A stretch of 64,000 bases of DNA, from contig JARGXX010000138.1 in NCBI GenBank assembly GCA_030374765.1, forward strand, positions 558,001 through 622,000, read 5' to 3'. The translations under genes were made by a program, and so were the position numbers. Positions 19,983 to 29,276 of the stretch are shown here, one piece after another. The stretch comes from Agarophyton chilense (Eukaryota > Rhodophyta > Florideophyceae > Gracilariales > Gracilariaceae). The notes beneath the pieces were generated by a model. It was not told where the DNA came from. It did not search any database and was given only the letters and a program-made list of their open reading frames with translations. Numbering within the stretch: position 1 is the first letter of the stretch; every line of letters begins with the position of its first letter.

Positions 19983-19996
19983 TAAGGAGGGGGAGA
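19983..19996 (+). other. polypurine tract of element C
   Basis: AAGGAGGGGGAGA directly before the 3' LTR (TGTAGAG). This is the expected primer for plus-strand DNA synthesis. Confidence 0.8.
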
Positions 19997-20902
19997 TGTA
20001 GAGAAACGCCCAGTTAGGGGATACTTGAAGATGCAACTCATAGAATGAGGATTGAACCCTCCGAGAGTTATGATTATGATCCCCTCTATGGTGTGCTGAG
20101 GTGGCACTGTTTTCTGGTTATATTTCGCCTATAAGGGAAAATTCGGATGGCCCATGGTTGGATTGGCCCCGTGATACACGTGGCTTAATTTTGGCACCGA
20201 ATTTCGGATATTTGTTAGAACGTTGGATTTTTGGGCCCTGGCAGTGGGATCTCCACGTGCATGGCTCTGAGCAGGTGTGCACTACTGTAGAGTTTAGTTA
20301 GTGGGCCCTACTTAGAGAGGCGAGATCTGACAGTCCGAGCTCAGAGTAAATGACAACCAAGGTTGGTCTTCGATACCTTTAGAGGTTCTTCGTCGCCATT
20401 GTTTCGGCCTTACAACCCGGAACGGGCTCTGGTTAGCAACGACTGCGTAGGGACACGACTCCACTTGGAGAGTGCCCACGTTTGGGTTCCGTGCAACCAC
20501 CCCCTTGGGACCGCTCAGACGACCTGCGTGCACGATACCCCGTGGGGGTTCTCCTTACTTGTTGCGTGCTTTTTGTGTTTCCTTTCGAGGACAGGTTTTC
20601 GTGGGTTTCTTTTGTTGTTTCGCCCCTTTTTTTGGTTCTCGGGTTCGCTGCCTGTTAATGCCCGACCCTCGCCCCGTTTTTCCTCTTCGCCGGATTTTCC
20701 CCCATTCTTTGGGATACCCATACCCATTCCCGATCCAACGGTTTCTACCCCTCACCTCCGTCGGTACTGCCGGAATCCCCCGTGGGAGTTACACCCCACA
20801 CTACGGGTGGAACGGAGGGCTCTGTCTCTGAGTCTGCCTCCCCCAGGGAGCGAGGCTTCGAACACCTTGAGAGCACTTCCCGTCGCCGGGTTTTGCTCCA
20901 CA
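19997..20902 (+). repeat. 3' LTR of element C
   Basis: 906 bp, matching 9203-10116 with scattered substitutions and a few small deletions (one in the region corresponding to about 9810-9825). It ends CTCCACA; the next bases GTTTTTTGC are flanking DNA. The adjacent antisense ORF starts 82 bp upstream and reads away from the LTR. Confidence 0.93.
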
Positions 20903-22299
20903 GTTTTTTGCAAGATCACGCACGCAGACTCAATTGCTTGAGTCATGGCACACACCTCTTCTCCAGTGAACGCAATAGATTGCCAATTTCCCAGTTTCCT
21001 AAGGCCTCATTCCAGCTCATTTCGTTTCCAACACCATTATGAACAGGTTTCAGGTTTCAGTGTTTTTCTTCAAACGCCTGAATGTGACGTATACTACATT
21101 TGAAAGGTTCTCGTACGAGCAGGTTTTGGATATGGTAACATAAAAACCACTTTGCAACATGTCCGGTGTGAACCGTTGGCAGTCCCTTGCTCAATCTATA
21201 TATGAGTGTCATCCATGTGAAGAGGCCCAGGGTACGTCATGCAAACGATGAGGAGGCCCATCGGGAGGAGGTGGAGCTCCTCAGGAGTGTCATAGACATC
21301 AACCGTAACGGCTCAAGCGATCCGAGCCATAATGTGTGCAAGTCATGCCTAGCTTGTACTTTTACTGGTAACGAACAGTAAGCTAGCGACCACAGACTTA
21401 GAAAAGTACCGTTGAACGATGATTCCCATACCATATAAGTAAAGTTAACTTGATATGAGTGCACTAGGGGTATCTATCTCACAATCACCGTGTTCCAACA
21501 AGGTGACGAGTGGTTCTGGAAGAGATGGGAGCAAAAAAAGAGGATACATTGGTGCTGTTGGTGGCGAGTGCAGAAGAGACGAAGGAGGACGTAGAGCCTA
21601 CTCTTGGAGAGAAGATAGTTGAGCTCGAGAAAGAGGTGAACCGGCTCCGGGCTTGTCATCAACAGCTCTAGGGGGCTCAAAAATGGCTCAGTTGGAGAGC
21701 CGGGTAAGGATTATGTCAGCCGCAATAAGTCGACGCAACCGTGCTTTTAAAAAGTAAGGGGGAGCACGGGAGGAACAAACAGGCAAGCCCATCCCAGGGT
21801 CCCGGTAGAGGGAAGGGGTGGTTAGTTAAGAAGGGTTAGAATGTTTGATAAATATGTATTGAAATGTATGAGCTGTGGAGTGCCTAGGGTTGACGCCAAC
21901 TCCAGCAGCGCATTGTTCAATCATCAATAACTTCTTCCCTGTTCTATTCGTTCAACGCTTGCATAACGTGAACGGAACTGTTCATGATGCTGTTGAGCAT
22001 CTGAGGGGTGTTCACTCGCACATGGTGTTGATAGAAGAGTGCGGTTCTTGTTCCCATTTCAGCGGGAAGATCGGTTGTAGTGGTTTTCGCGAGACTCGTG
22101 TGCAGCGCGTGCAGATTCACGACGTCGATGCTCAACCTAACAAACAGATCGTCGGCCAAGAAAGGATGAGCGTGTGCAACAGCAGCCTCACATGCGCCAG
22201 CCCGTGTGGTGATGTTGTACTTGCATTGCAAAGCGGATAGCGCGGGACGGACGGGACGCGTCTCGGGCGCTTGCCAACGCGTGCCGGAACATTTGACAT
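20903..22299. other. stretch without a recognisable gene
   Basis: No open frame here is convincing. A plus-strand piece around 21510-21670 would encode a coiled coil (EKIVELEKEVNRLRACHQQL) before a stop, and a minus-strand frame at 22231-21944 is open for 95 codons, but neither resembles a family I know. Possibly old transposon or gene debris. Confidence 0.5.
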
Positions 22300-22614
22300 G
22301 ACAATGCTGAAACTATTGAAGCAGAAGTGGCTCATGGTACGGTTATTCGCCGTTATCGTCAGCATCAGGCAGGTCAGGACGCCATTACCAATCCCATTGC
22401 ATCCATATTTGCTCGGACGGGTGGTTTGGAACGTCGAGGTAAACTCGATCATAATAAAAATCTTGATAATTTTGCAACACGAGTTGAAAAGACTTGTATT
22501 GATGCTGTGGAAAGTGTAACAATGACATGAGATCTCGCCCTCTCCATTCTTGGTATCAAGGGCACTGATCGTATGTATTGGAACACCACTGAGGGTTACG
22601 GTACCCATGAGTAG
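22300..22614 (+). pseudogene. NADP-dependent isocitrate dehydrogenase, C-terminal fragment
   Basis: The frame starting at 22300 reads [39 protein letters not shown] and [15 protein letters not shown], then a TGA at 22528 and DLALSILGIKG. These blocks match the C-terminal third of NADP-dependent isocitrate dehydrogenase, whose consensus has [24 protein letters not shown] and MTKDLA. Substitutions in the invariant segment (W to R, R to G) and the stop show that it is a pseudogene. The N-terminal two thirds are absent upstream, and no intron is visible. A truncated retrocopy or a piece captured by a transposon are both possible. Confidence 0.82.
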
Positions 22615-24253
22615 TGGATCATCTAGTTGCGAGAGCTTCCACGAATTAGTGACAGGCTGACGAAAGTCCAAACCTCGTGCAAGCATAAGTGAAATGAGGA
22701 CAATGAGTACCACTCCTTAGCGATGGTGCCTAATGTGAGAGACGGCAAGAGTCTCTGGTATGACAGCGTTATGAGCAGAGCTGATACCAGCATAAACACG
22801 TCCGCCAGCAATTGGATGGGCAATCTACCCAGAAGGAAAATGAGCGCAACGTCCGCCTGCGGCCCGGCGATGGCATACGCCGACGGAATGGACAGATAAT
22901 ATATCAGAACAGCAAGCGCAAGAAGCCATCACGCCGGCGTTTAGCAACGGTACGGGATGAAAAGCGCCGCCAGCGATTGCAGGGAACTTGACTGGCTCAA
23001 ATGCGACTGCGTGTACGAATCAACGGGCTGATAGCCTACAGCTTCATGAGGTGCATAGTACGCGCGTTTCAAAAACTCGCTGGTGGCAACGGCGACTCAG
23101 AGCTGTGCAAGCAGATTGCACGTGAACAGCAGCACGAGCGGGCGGTGACCGACTGTGTGCAGGGCGATGGACCGGGCGAGAATACCCGTCCATATTATGG
23201 TGGCTACGCTCACCGCTGTAGTATGCATGAGGCTGCCGAAGGACGGGCGCATGCGCGCAGCCGGCGCGGTGAAGCCGTGACGAAGGCGGTGCGGGCGGGC
23301 CATTCTATAGTCACTTGCCGTTCAACCAGAGGCGAGCGCAGGGGCCAGGTCGTGAGCCAGGGCGTGAACGAGCCGCGCGCAGTGCCCTCCTCTTGTGCTG
23401 AGCACCGAGTGCCACCCGCTGCTCAGAATTCATAGCAGTGCATACAGCACAACTCACGACGAGGCATTGGCTAGCAGTCGTACTGAACGTTGCGGCGCAG
23501 CCAGACGCCTGAAAAAAATGAGACGTTTAAAAACGGTTTTAGCGTGTCCCGTCCGCGCCGACTCATTTGCGACGTGTGTCGTGTGCCACGCGGCGGTACT
23601 TGTCGCCCCACGCTTTCAATTGGAAAGCCACTGCGTGCGGTCGCCCCCACCTCCCCACCCCCCCAAGCACCGACCGACTTGGCGCCCCTCCCCTTTCTCC
23701 GCACACCACAACGATCACCACGCTCGGACCGCAGCACGCGGGCCTGCCCTTCAGCGGGTCCCCATCCGCCGTTCCGCCTTCGGCCCCCTCTTCCGCCTCC
23801 CCTCCCCCCAATGTACGCTTCCGCGCGTCTGACGCTCATCGCCACTCAGTCGCTGCTTGTCTGTGCCGCTCCGCCGCGCTGGTCTCGCCGCTTGAGCTGC
23901 CCTCGCCATGGAAGACCCCCTGCGAGGCTTGCACGCCTCTCTTCCCACCTGCATCGCGTCTTTTACTGCGTCGTCTTCGCCACCGCCGCAATATCCGAGA
24001 CATTTCTTCTGCACTTTCGCTTTCCAGAAACAAGCCTGAGAGGCTGTTAACAAATCCGCTATTTGTTAAATGTCGCAAGCTTTGTTCCAGAAGAAATGGT
24101 TTCCTCTCATACACAAGTTCTTGTCAGCACGATCCAAACCCAAATATCAATCACGAAATGTGCTTTGCAACCAACCCAAACAGTAGAGACACTAGGTCTG
24201 GAATGACATTAGATTGCTATGCGAAACAACTTCCGTTTACAATAATCTATTTC
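22615..24253. other. GC-rich stretch, no gene recognised
   Basis: The part 23480-24020 is strongly C-rich on the plus strand (runs of CCCACC and CCGCC), which keeps several frames open on both strands at once. Overlap of long frames in all phases argues for composition, not coding. A CpG-rich promoter of an unseen gene is possible but I see no supporting motif. Confidence 0.5.
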
Positions 24254-24298
24254 TGGAATGGGCCACTTTCGTAAACTTTACAAAAGTGACCCATTCCA
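24254..24298 (-). repeat. hairpin 1 of a tandem pair
   Basis: Inverted repeat with 22-bp arms and a single central base, starting TGGAATGGGCCACTTTC. The two non-Watson-Crick positions are C with A on the plus strand, which become G-U wobble pairs in an RNA read from the minus strand. So the minus-strand transcript folds without a mismatch. Confidence 0.85.
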
Positions 24299-24303
24299 CA
24301 AAT

Positions 24304-24356
24304 AGTAGACGATTCTAGAAGATTTAATGCCCTTAAATCTTCCAGAATCGTCTACT
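24304..24356 (-). repeat. hairpin 2 of a tandem pair
   Basis: Inverted repeat with 24-bp arms and a 5-nt loop (TGCCC), starting AGTAGACGATTCTAGAAG. Its one mismatch is A with C on the plus strand, again a U-G wobble on the minus strand. It begins 6 nt after hairpin 1. No coding frame crosses the pair. Confidence 0.85.
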
Positions 24357-24616
24357 CATAAATTGTGCCAACTACGCTGGATATTGATCTGGGTACCTCC
24401 AGTGCCGGAACGGGAAAGTCTGGTTTAAATTCAAACCCCGCCCGAGTCTGATTCACTTCATTATTACCCGGCGACGATTGAGGAGTGCGTCTTGAACAGT
24501 CCGACGTGCGCTAAAGATATCCGAAAGGAAGAAATTTCACCCTTTTGGGGGGCCCCCCTGGATCCAGAACTCACGCATATCATGCTCGACCTTCTTATTC
24601 ATACGTGTCACAGCGA

Positions 24617-25441
24617 TCATGACGCCTTCGTGCGCCGCTCGTCTTGCTTGCTCCCGGAGCGCGGCGACTTTTTGTGACGAGCGGAGGGGCGTCTGAATTG
24701 TTTCGGGCTGCGTTGCGTCGTTCTTACGCAAGAGGAGGGAGTCACATCGTCCTTGCCATCTACCGGGAACTTCGAGCTGTCGCGCCCATACCTGGAGTCT
24801 GACTTTTTGGCAGTCCTGTGTTCCGAAGGGAGAGATCTATAACCTTTTTGGGCATCGTTCTGGCCATCTCCCCAGCCCCACCTTTGTGAACCGTCGTCCG
24901 GGCGAGACTTTGTGGTTTTGTCCTTCGTCTTTGTGGCATCGCTCTTGAAAGAAGATCTGGTCCGATCCCTGGAGATTTCATCCGCTCTGTCTGCATTGCG
25001 CATTGACGGCTTGTCTTCTCTTCTTTCAAAGCTGTCGTGTCCCTCTTCCTTTTTGTGAGAACTGTTATTATCCCAGTCACTACGGTCACTCAAACGAGGC
25101 CGCGCGCCTCCGAAACCTGTCCTCTGCTCCGACCTGTCATCACCCGCAGCTCACTCGCGCGAGCGACCACCAGAACCATACTTGGCTTCGGAGCGATCCC
25201 TGTGCTGGGAGCGATTCTTTCGTTCAGAGCGATCTGTTCCTTCAGGGCGATCCAGCCCAGACTCCTCACTTAGAACGCGTTGCAGATTGTGGTCGAGCGG
25301 AGGCCGGAGGAAAATCATTTTCCAGCGAGCGTGACCTTGATGTACACGCCGATGATCACGCCTCCATATCCGCTTCATGGCGACGTTCGCCAAACTGTAC
25401 CGGCGCGACGACGGCGCAAGTTGAGCAGCGCAACGGATCAT
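24617..25441 (-). pseudogene. RS-rich hydrophilic protein, frame broken by one TGA
   Basis: Two open segments in the same frame (25441-25151 and 25150-24617) separated by one TGA at 25151-25153. The protein is rich in Arg, Ser, Asp, Glu and Lys, with repeated DRSE/RDRS units (GTDRSERKNRSQHRDRSE and SDRSDWDNNSSHKKEEG), as in RS-domain nuclear proteins linked to splicing. No RNA-recognition motif or other folded domain is visible. The N-terminus is uncertain. The palindrome TCTCGCGAGA at 25611-25620 lies upstream. It may be a host gene with a missed intron or sequencing-level nonsense change, or a decaying copy. Function is inferred from composition only. Confidence 0.5.
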
Positions 25442-25995
25442 TGAGGCGTGCGTGTATGTTACGTCCGATAAGGCACTGGTCAGTGCAGCACCAGCGCAGC
25501 GACTGTTGTTATTCGGCGCTCTTGTGCGAGGCGGAGCACATCAAGAGTTGAAGTTGACATATTTGTAGCTCCCACGGACGGCGCTTGTACGACCAAACAG
25601 AGCCGTGGAATCTCGCGAGAACGAAGCGGTCAGATCTTATTTGTACCGAGACAAAGTGGAGTGACTGAATGTTTGTCCAAAAGTTTTGAGCGTTTTGAAA
25701 AAATTGGGCGTATTAAGTTTCTCTCCAGGAGGCAGCCACACTCCGTCGCCATGCACAACAGCGTCCTCCTCTCCGTCTCGTCACCTCTCTCGCAACCCCC
25801 CCGTATCGCCCGCTGGTCACCGTGGTGCAAATGCCACCTTTGTCCTCGAACAAGTGAATATAACCCCTAATGTAGTTCATGGGAAGGAAAGGAAGTCTAA
25901 ATATTTTACTCTGAAACGGACAAAGTGCGTACTGGTATGGGACGGGAGACCAAAATGTAACGCAATGACGGGTTAAGTCAGCGTACGGGTCTCGA

Positions 25996-26049
25996 CCGGT
26001 GGTAGCGTGGTAGAGCGGGTCCTAAGGTTCGAATCCTTGACGGCGGCAC
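25996..26049 (+). tRNA. tRNA-like relic (A box and B box, anticodon arm missing)
   Basis: TAGCGTGGTAGAGCGG (26003-26018) resembles a D arm with the A box, and GGTTCGAATCC (26026-26036) is a perfect B box with a 5-bp T stem. Only 7 nt separate them, so the anticodon arm is absent. The acceptor strands pair poorly. Likely a tRNA pseudogene or the head of a tRNA-derived SINE, not a working tRNA. Confidence 0.4.
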
Positions 26050-26320
26050 TCCCAGAGTACTTGGTGCAATGGGCTGGCGTTTACTGCGTAGTCCTACAGG
26101 TTGGAGCTACGGAAACGATGGCTTGAAGACCAAAGGATGGAACTAGTATACCACAGGGGGTTATTTAGTATCCTAACGGTGCCTACCGTACTCTAAGGGA
26201 GAAGCGTCACTCGAACCAAGTAAATAGTACTGGCGAGGCGCTGAGATCTCCCTGGCACTGTAGTGTTAATCTATTACACTAATTAAATTAAAATAATAAT
26301 CTACATGAGTCCACATGAGG

Positions 26321-26360
26321 TCGACCCGTACACATGTCACCTGCAAGACCCAGAGCCCGG
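26321..26360 (+). repeat. left part of a 49-bp tandem repeat split by element D
   Basis: TCGACCCGTACAC and TGCAAGA, ending in the CCCGG target site. The same sequence resumes at 33084-33115 beyond element D. With the element removed, the two copies would lie 49 bp apart, so element D inserted into an existing short tandem duplication. Confidence 0.7.
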
Positions 26361-26772
26361 TGTTATGAGTTTATATACTTGCATGGAAAGAACTATTTCT
26401 TGGAATTCTATATTGATTTTTTATTGTTTTTTTGTTTAGAATTTGGACTTGCTGGAATATAGTGATGTAGAATAACGTAGGCTTCTATTGTTGGACTATT
26501 CTATTTGACTGCTAAGTACTATAACTACCTAATGCAGTACGCCTACTTCATATTTTAAAAAAGTGTATATAAGCGCTTCTGGAGTCGCACTGGCTCTCTC
26601 TTCCTCCTCTGCCAAGTGCAGATCGAAAAGAGTGCCTAGAAGTGCCTGCCCGACAGAAGCACCTGTTAATCAAAGAATTGAATTGTTTTAATTAAATTAC
26701 ATTTGCATCATTGCACCCATTACAGTAATTAGTAAGTTAAATACATACAAACCTGAACACCCAATTGCTACA
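26361..26772 (+). repeat. 5' LTR of element D
   Basis: 412 bp, TG...CA. Core promoter TATATAAG at 26566-26573, about 200 bp before the LTR end. Repeated at 32669-33069. The primer site TGGTAGCATC begins at 26775, 2 nt after the LTR end, and its first seven bases fit initiator tRNA-Met (3' end GCTACCA). Confidence 0.92.
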
Positions 26773-26811
26773 ATTGGTAGCATCGCTTTGCAATACTAAC
26801 AAAAATTTACA

Positions 26812-27663
26812 GTGACTTCAGCGGACAAGTGTTCGCCTGGCAAAGGTACCAGCAAGGTAGAGTCTCTGTCCGATAAGAAACCCCAAATTGTTCAACCGGA
26901 CACCAATCAAAAGTTGCCAAGTGGACCCCAGAATCAATCAACTCAGATCATTTCTGATCGAGCTACATCGACCAATCAGAAAGCAGCTTGTGTAAGTCGC
27001 AGCGACCATTTTCAGAAATTGGCCACGTTGACGGGGTGTCGGATTAGAAAGCCATGGATTCATCGGCTCCCGAGGCCGGTAAGACAACGAAGGCGACTTA
27101 CGAGCCAGTCGAGCTACTTAATTACTAACGACGACAATTACGCTCCGCTGACAACCCGTCATTTGGATTCCAGTATCCCTGCTAATAACCGACTTGAAAG
27201 GATACTGAGGGCTACAAACAAGTTGCGTGCTGACTGTCAGCCACTTGGGCGTATCTGCTTCCCGCCTGACTTCATAGCGCCACGTGCCAGTGACCTCTGT
27301 CGTGACTGTCACCGTCACAAGCCACCCACTGTGTCGTGGACGGATCACAATTGCTCAGCAGATCACATTCGCTCAAGTGGGAGCCAATCTGGATTTGGCG
27401 CAGTTCGACACCAAGTTATCGTGGAAAACGTGGACAAGTTGAAGATTCCTTGCCACTTGTGCGATTTGTGGTGTAACGACGTCCTAGCTTACGGTCATCA
27501 CTCGCTGACAGAAGAACATCAGCTTCGTGTAAGCGCGTTCCTTGAATACGCTTCCGTGGCCACGTTACCGAACGGTGAACCAATTACTCGCATTACAAAG
27601 ACCCCAAAAGAATCGGTTGACACAATTTGTCAAGTAATTAATTACTTTAAAGCTAATCAATGA
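26812..27663 (+). CDS. extra ORF before gag with U1-type zinc finger (element D)
   Basis: 284 codons (283 residues) between the primer site and gag, ending at a TAA. The frame opens after a TAA at 26797 and contains no ATG anywhere; 26812 is a GTG directly after TTTACAG, which looks like a 3' splice site. It could therefore be an exon joined to an upstream ATG, or use a non-AUG start. Near the C-terminus C214, C217, H230, H236 form CX2CX12HX5H, the spacing of U1/matrin-type C2H2 zinc fingers that bind RNA or DNA. A second Cys/His cluster (LCRDCHRHK) precedes it. The N-terminus is Ser/Thr/Gln/Lys-rich. Gypsy elements normally have no gene here. The function is unknown; nucleic-acid binding is inferred. 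Confidence 0.65.
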   Translation: MTSADKCSPGKGTSKVESLSDKKPQIVQPDTNQKLPSGPQNQSTQIISDRATSTNQKAACVSRSDHFQKLATLTGCRIRKPWIHRLPRPVRQRRRLTSQSSYLITNDDNYAPLTTRHLDSSIPANNRLERILRATNKLRADCQPLGRICFPPDFIAPRASDLCRDCHRHKPPTVSWTDHNCSADHIRSSGSQSGFGAVRHQVIVENVDKLKIPCHLCDLWCNDVLAYGHHSLTEEHQLRVSAFLEYASVATLPNGEPITRITKTPKESVDTICQVINYFKANQ

Positions 27664-27694
27664 AAAAATATTGAGCTGATTATTATTGTGTAAA

Positions 27695-28521
27695 ATGTCT
27701 ACTTCATCTCAACCATCATTAAAACAAGTAGTTCAATTGAAAAATCAGTTGAACAATGCCAACCAAGCATTTGTTAGCCTTGCTAATAATAAGCAACCTA
27801 GTACTACATTAAAAGTAGGAAAACCCGAAATGTTTGACGGGAAGAATGCGCGAAGTTGGATTAAAGGTCTTGAAAATATAATTCTAAGTATGAACACTGC
27901 TCCAAATGAGGAACAGAAAATAAAACATGCTGTTAGTTATATGAGCGGAGATGCTTTACAATGGGTGGAACTAGTCACAGTAGATGAGAGTAAACCAGAA
28001 ACATTTAAAATATTCAAAGATCAGTTGCTACAATACTTTAAACCAGTAAATAGAGAGTTAACAGTAAGAAGAAGATTTTGCGATTCAAAGCAAAGTGGAA
28101 CGTTTAGTACTGTACGATCCTATAATCATGAATTTACAAGATGGTTACTACAAATTCTTACGATGTCTGGAGCGGGACAATTGTTTCACTACAGTCAAGG
28201 ATTGAAAACCAGAACTAGAATTGAAGTAGGAAGAGCAAAACCATCTAATACTCAGGAAGAAATGAAAATTGTGGACCAACTTGACAATATATTCCGGAGC
28301 GATAGTTGGAATTATAATCGCTCAGGAAATAGCAATTCGGATATAAGCACCAACACCGATGCAAATAGGAAACATTATTACGAGAATAACTCCATTTGTA
28401 TCACCTGCAGAGAGAAAACGTTACTTTGAAAACAAATTATGCTTCGTTTGCAAAAAGAAAGGTTGTATCGCCAAGAATCACTATAGAAATAAGTTTGAAA
28501 GGGCGCATAACCCAAAAAACT
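27695..28521 (+). pseudogene. gag of element D (capsid, then frameshifted zinc knuckle)
   Basis: ATG at 27695 gives 244 codons to a TGA at 28427. The capsid part shows KPEMFDGKNARSWIKGLEN and MSGDALQWVELV, the classical Ty3/Gypsy gag capsid signature, and LTVRRRFCDSKQSGTFSTV. At about 28380 the frame shifts by one; the other frame continues as RKRYFENKLCFVCKKKGCIAKNHYR and stops at 28519-28521. That segment is where the zinc knuckle belongs, but the third and fourth ligands are exchanged (C-C-C-H instead of C-C-H-C). Frameshift damage is likely. Confidence 0.85.
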
Positions 28522-28663
28522 AAATAATGCGCTAGCCAACTGTATGTTAGCGCGCCCATTTAAGTTATTTAATGAATGAAATAATACAGAAAAAGACACA
28601 AAAATTATAAAAGATGAAACACAGAAAACTTAATATAAAGTATTTACCTGTACATCTTTCGAA

Positions 28664-29140
28664 ATGAGTAATGAGTTGAAGAGATCACCTATGTTAAAGT
28701 TTAGAGGGAAAATTGATATTCAAGTACCACACGCATGCAATGTCCTAGTGGATAGTGGTTGTGAGGAGATAATTATCTCAAAAGAGTTTGCAGAAAAGTT
28801 GAATCTGCAAACAAGTAAATCAATGTTACAAGCAGAATTGTGGGATGGAACTCTTGTCCCCATGGACATAAGTTCAAACGAACTTTCTCTGAAAATTGGT
28901 GAGCTAAGTTTCGACATAAGACCCTATGCAGTGGAAATGATTTCTTTTGACGTCATCCTAGGTAAGTCATGGCTATCAGAAATAAATCCATTTATTGATT
29001 GGCATTCGAATCGAATGCAAGTCAAAGTAAGAGATTCGTTTGTTACTCTGGACGCAGAGCCTGGGAGGTACGGTTTAACATCCCGGCCGAGTTTTTTACT
29101 TACCAGTAAGCAGTTTGAGAGACTTGTAAGAAAAAAATAA
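28664..29140 (+). CDS. aspartic protease domain of element D
   Basis: 158 codons from an ATG at 28664. The retropepsin active site is VLVDSGCEEIIISKEF (DSG), and the second-lobe motif is DVILGKSWLSEINPFIDW. This arrangement (VLVDSG, then ILGKSWL about 90 residues later) is standard for Ty3/Gypsy proteases. It ends with LTSKQFERLVRKK at a TAA, about 140 bp before the RT frame. Residues needed for catalysis are present; whether it is still expressed as Gag-Pol is doubtful because the upstream gag is frameshifted. Confidence 0.82.
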   Translation: MSNELKRSPMLKFRGKIDIQVPHACNVLVDSGCEEIIISKEFAEKLNLQTSKSMLQAELWDGTLVPMDISSNELSLKIGELSFDIRPYAVEMISFDVILGKSWLSEINPFIDWHSNRMQVKVRDSFVTLDAEPGRYGLTSRPSFLLTSKQFERLVRKK

Positions 29141-29276
29141 GAGAATGATATACCATATTATAGTTAAGTCAAATAGGGATGAAGTGGATCCCAAGTTAAA
29201 TTCGGGTATCAAAGAAGAAGAGGATATCCAATTACGATAATTATTAAGTGAATACCAAATTGTTTTCCCGAAAGAG

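Larger units (their letters stand above)
9203..20902 (+). mobile_element. Ty3/Gypsy element C, complete, with extra 3' module
   Basis: Full-length element of 11.7 kb bounded by two LTRs starting TGTAGAG and ending CTCCACA. Order: 5' LTR, primer site, gag, protease, pol, chromodomain ORF, purine tract, antisense ORF, polypurine tract, 3' LTR. LTRs are roughly 97 percent identical by eye apart from small indels. gag, protease and pol are each open over their full length and catalytic residues are present, so this is the least damaged element here. The 5-bp flanks (ACTTG and GTTTT) do not match, so no target duplication is visible. Confidence 0.92.

Noticed and set aside
23490-24274. Long overlapping frames on both strands in a C-rich region
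   Set aside because: Low frequency of A/T lowers stop frequency in all frames; products are Pro/Arg/Ser-rich without domains.
24254-24356. Hairpins as bacterial-type terminators
   Set aside because: The window is eukaryotic, there is no T-run after the stems, and no gene ends here.
25611-25620. TCTCGCGAGA palindrome as a promoter element
   Set aside because: It equals a known animal promoter motif, but a single 10-bp occurrence in an unidentified host is weak evidence; kept only as a note at the RS-rich ORF.
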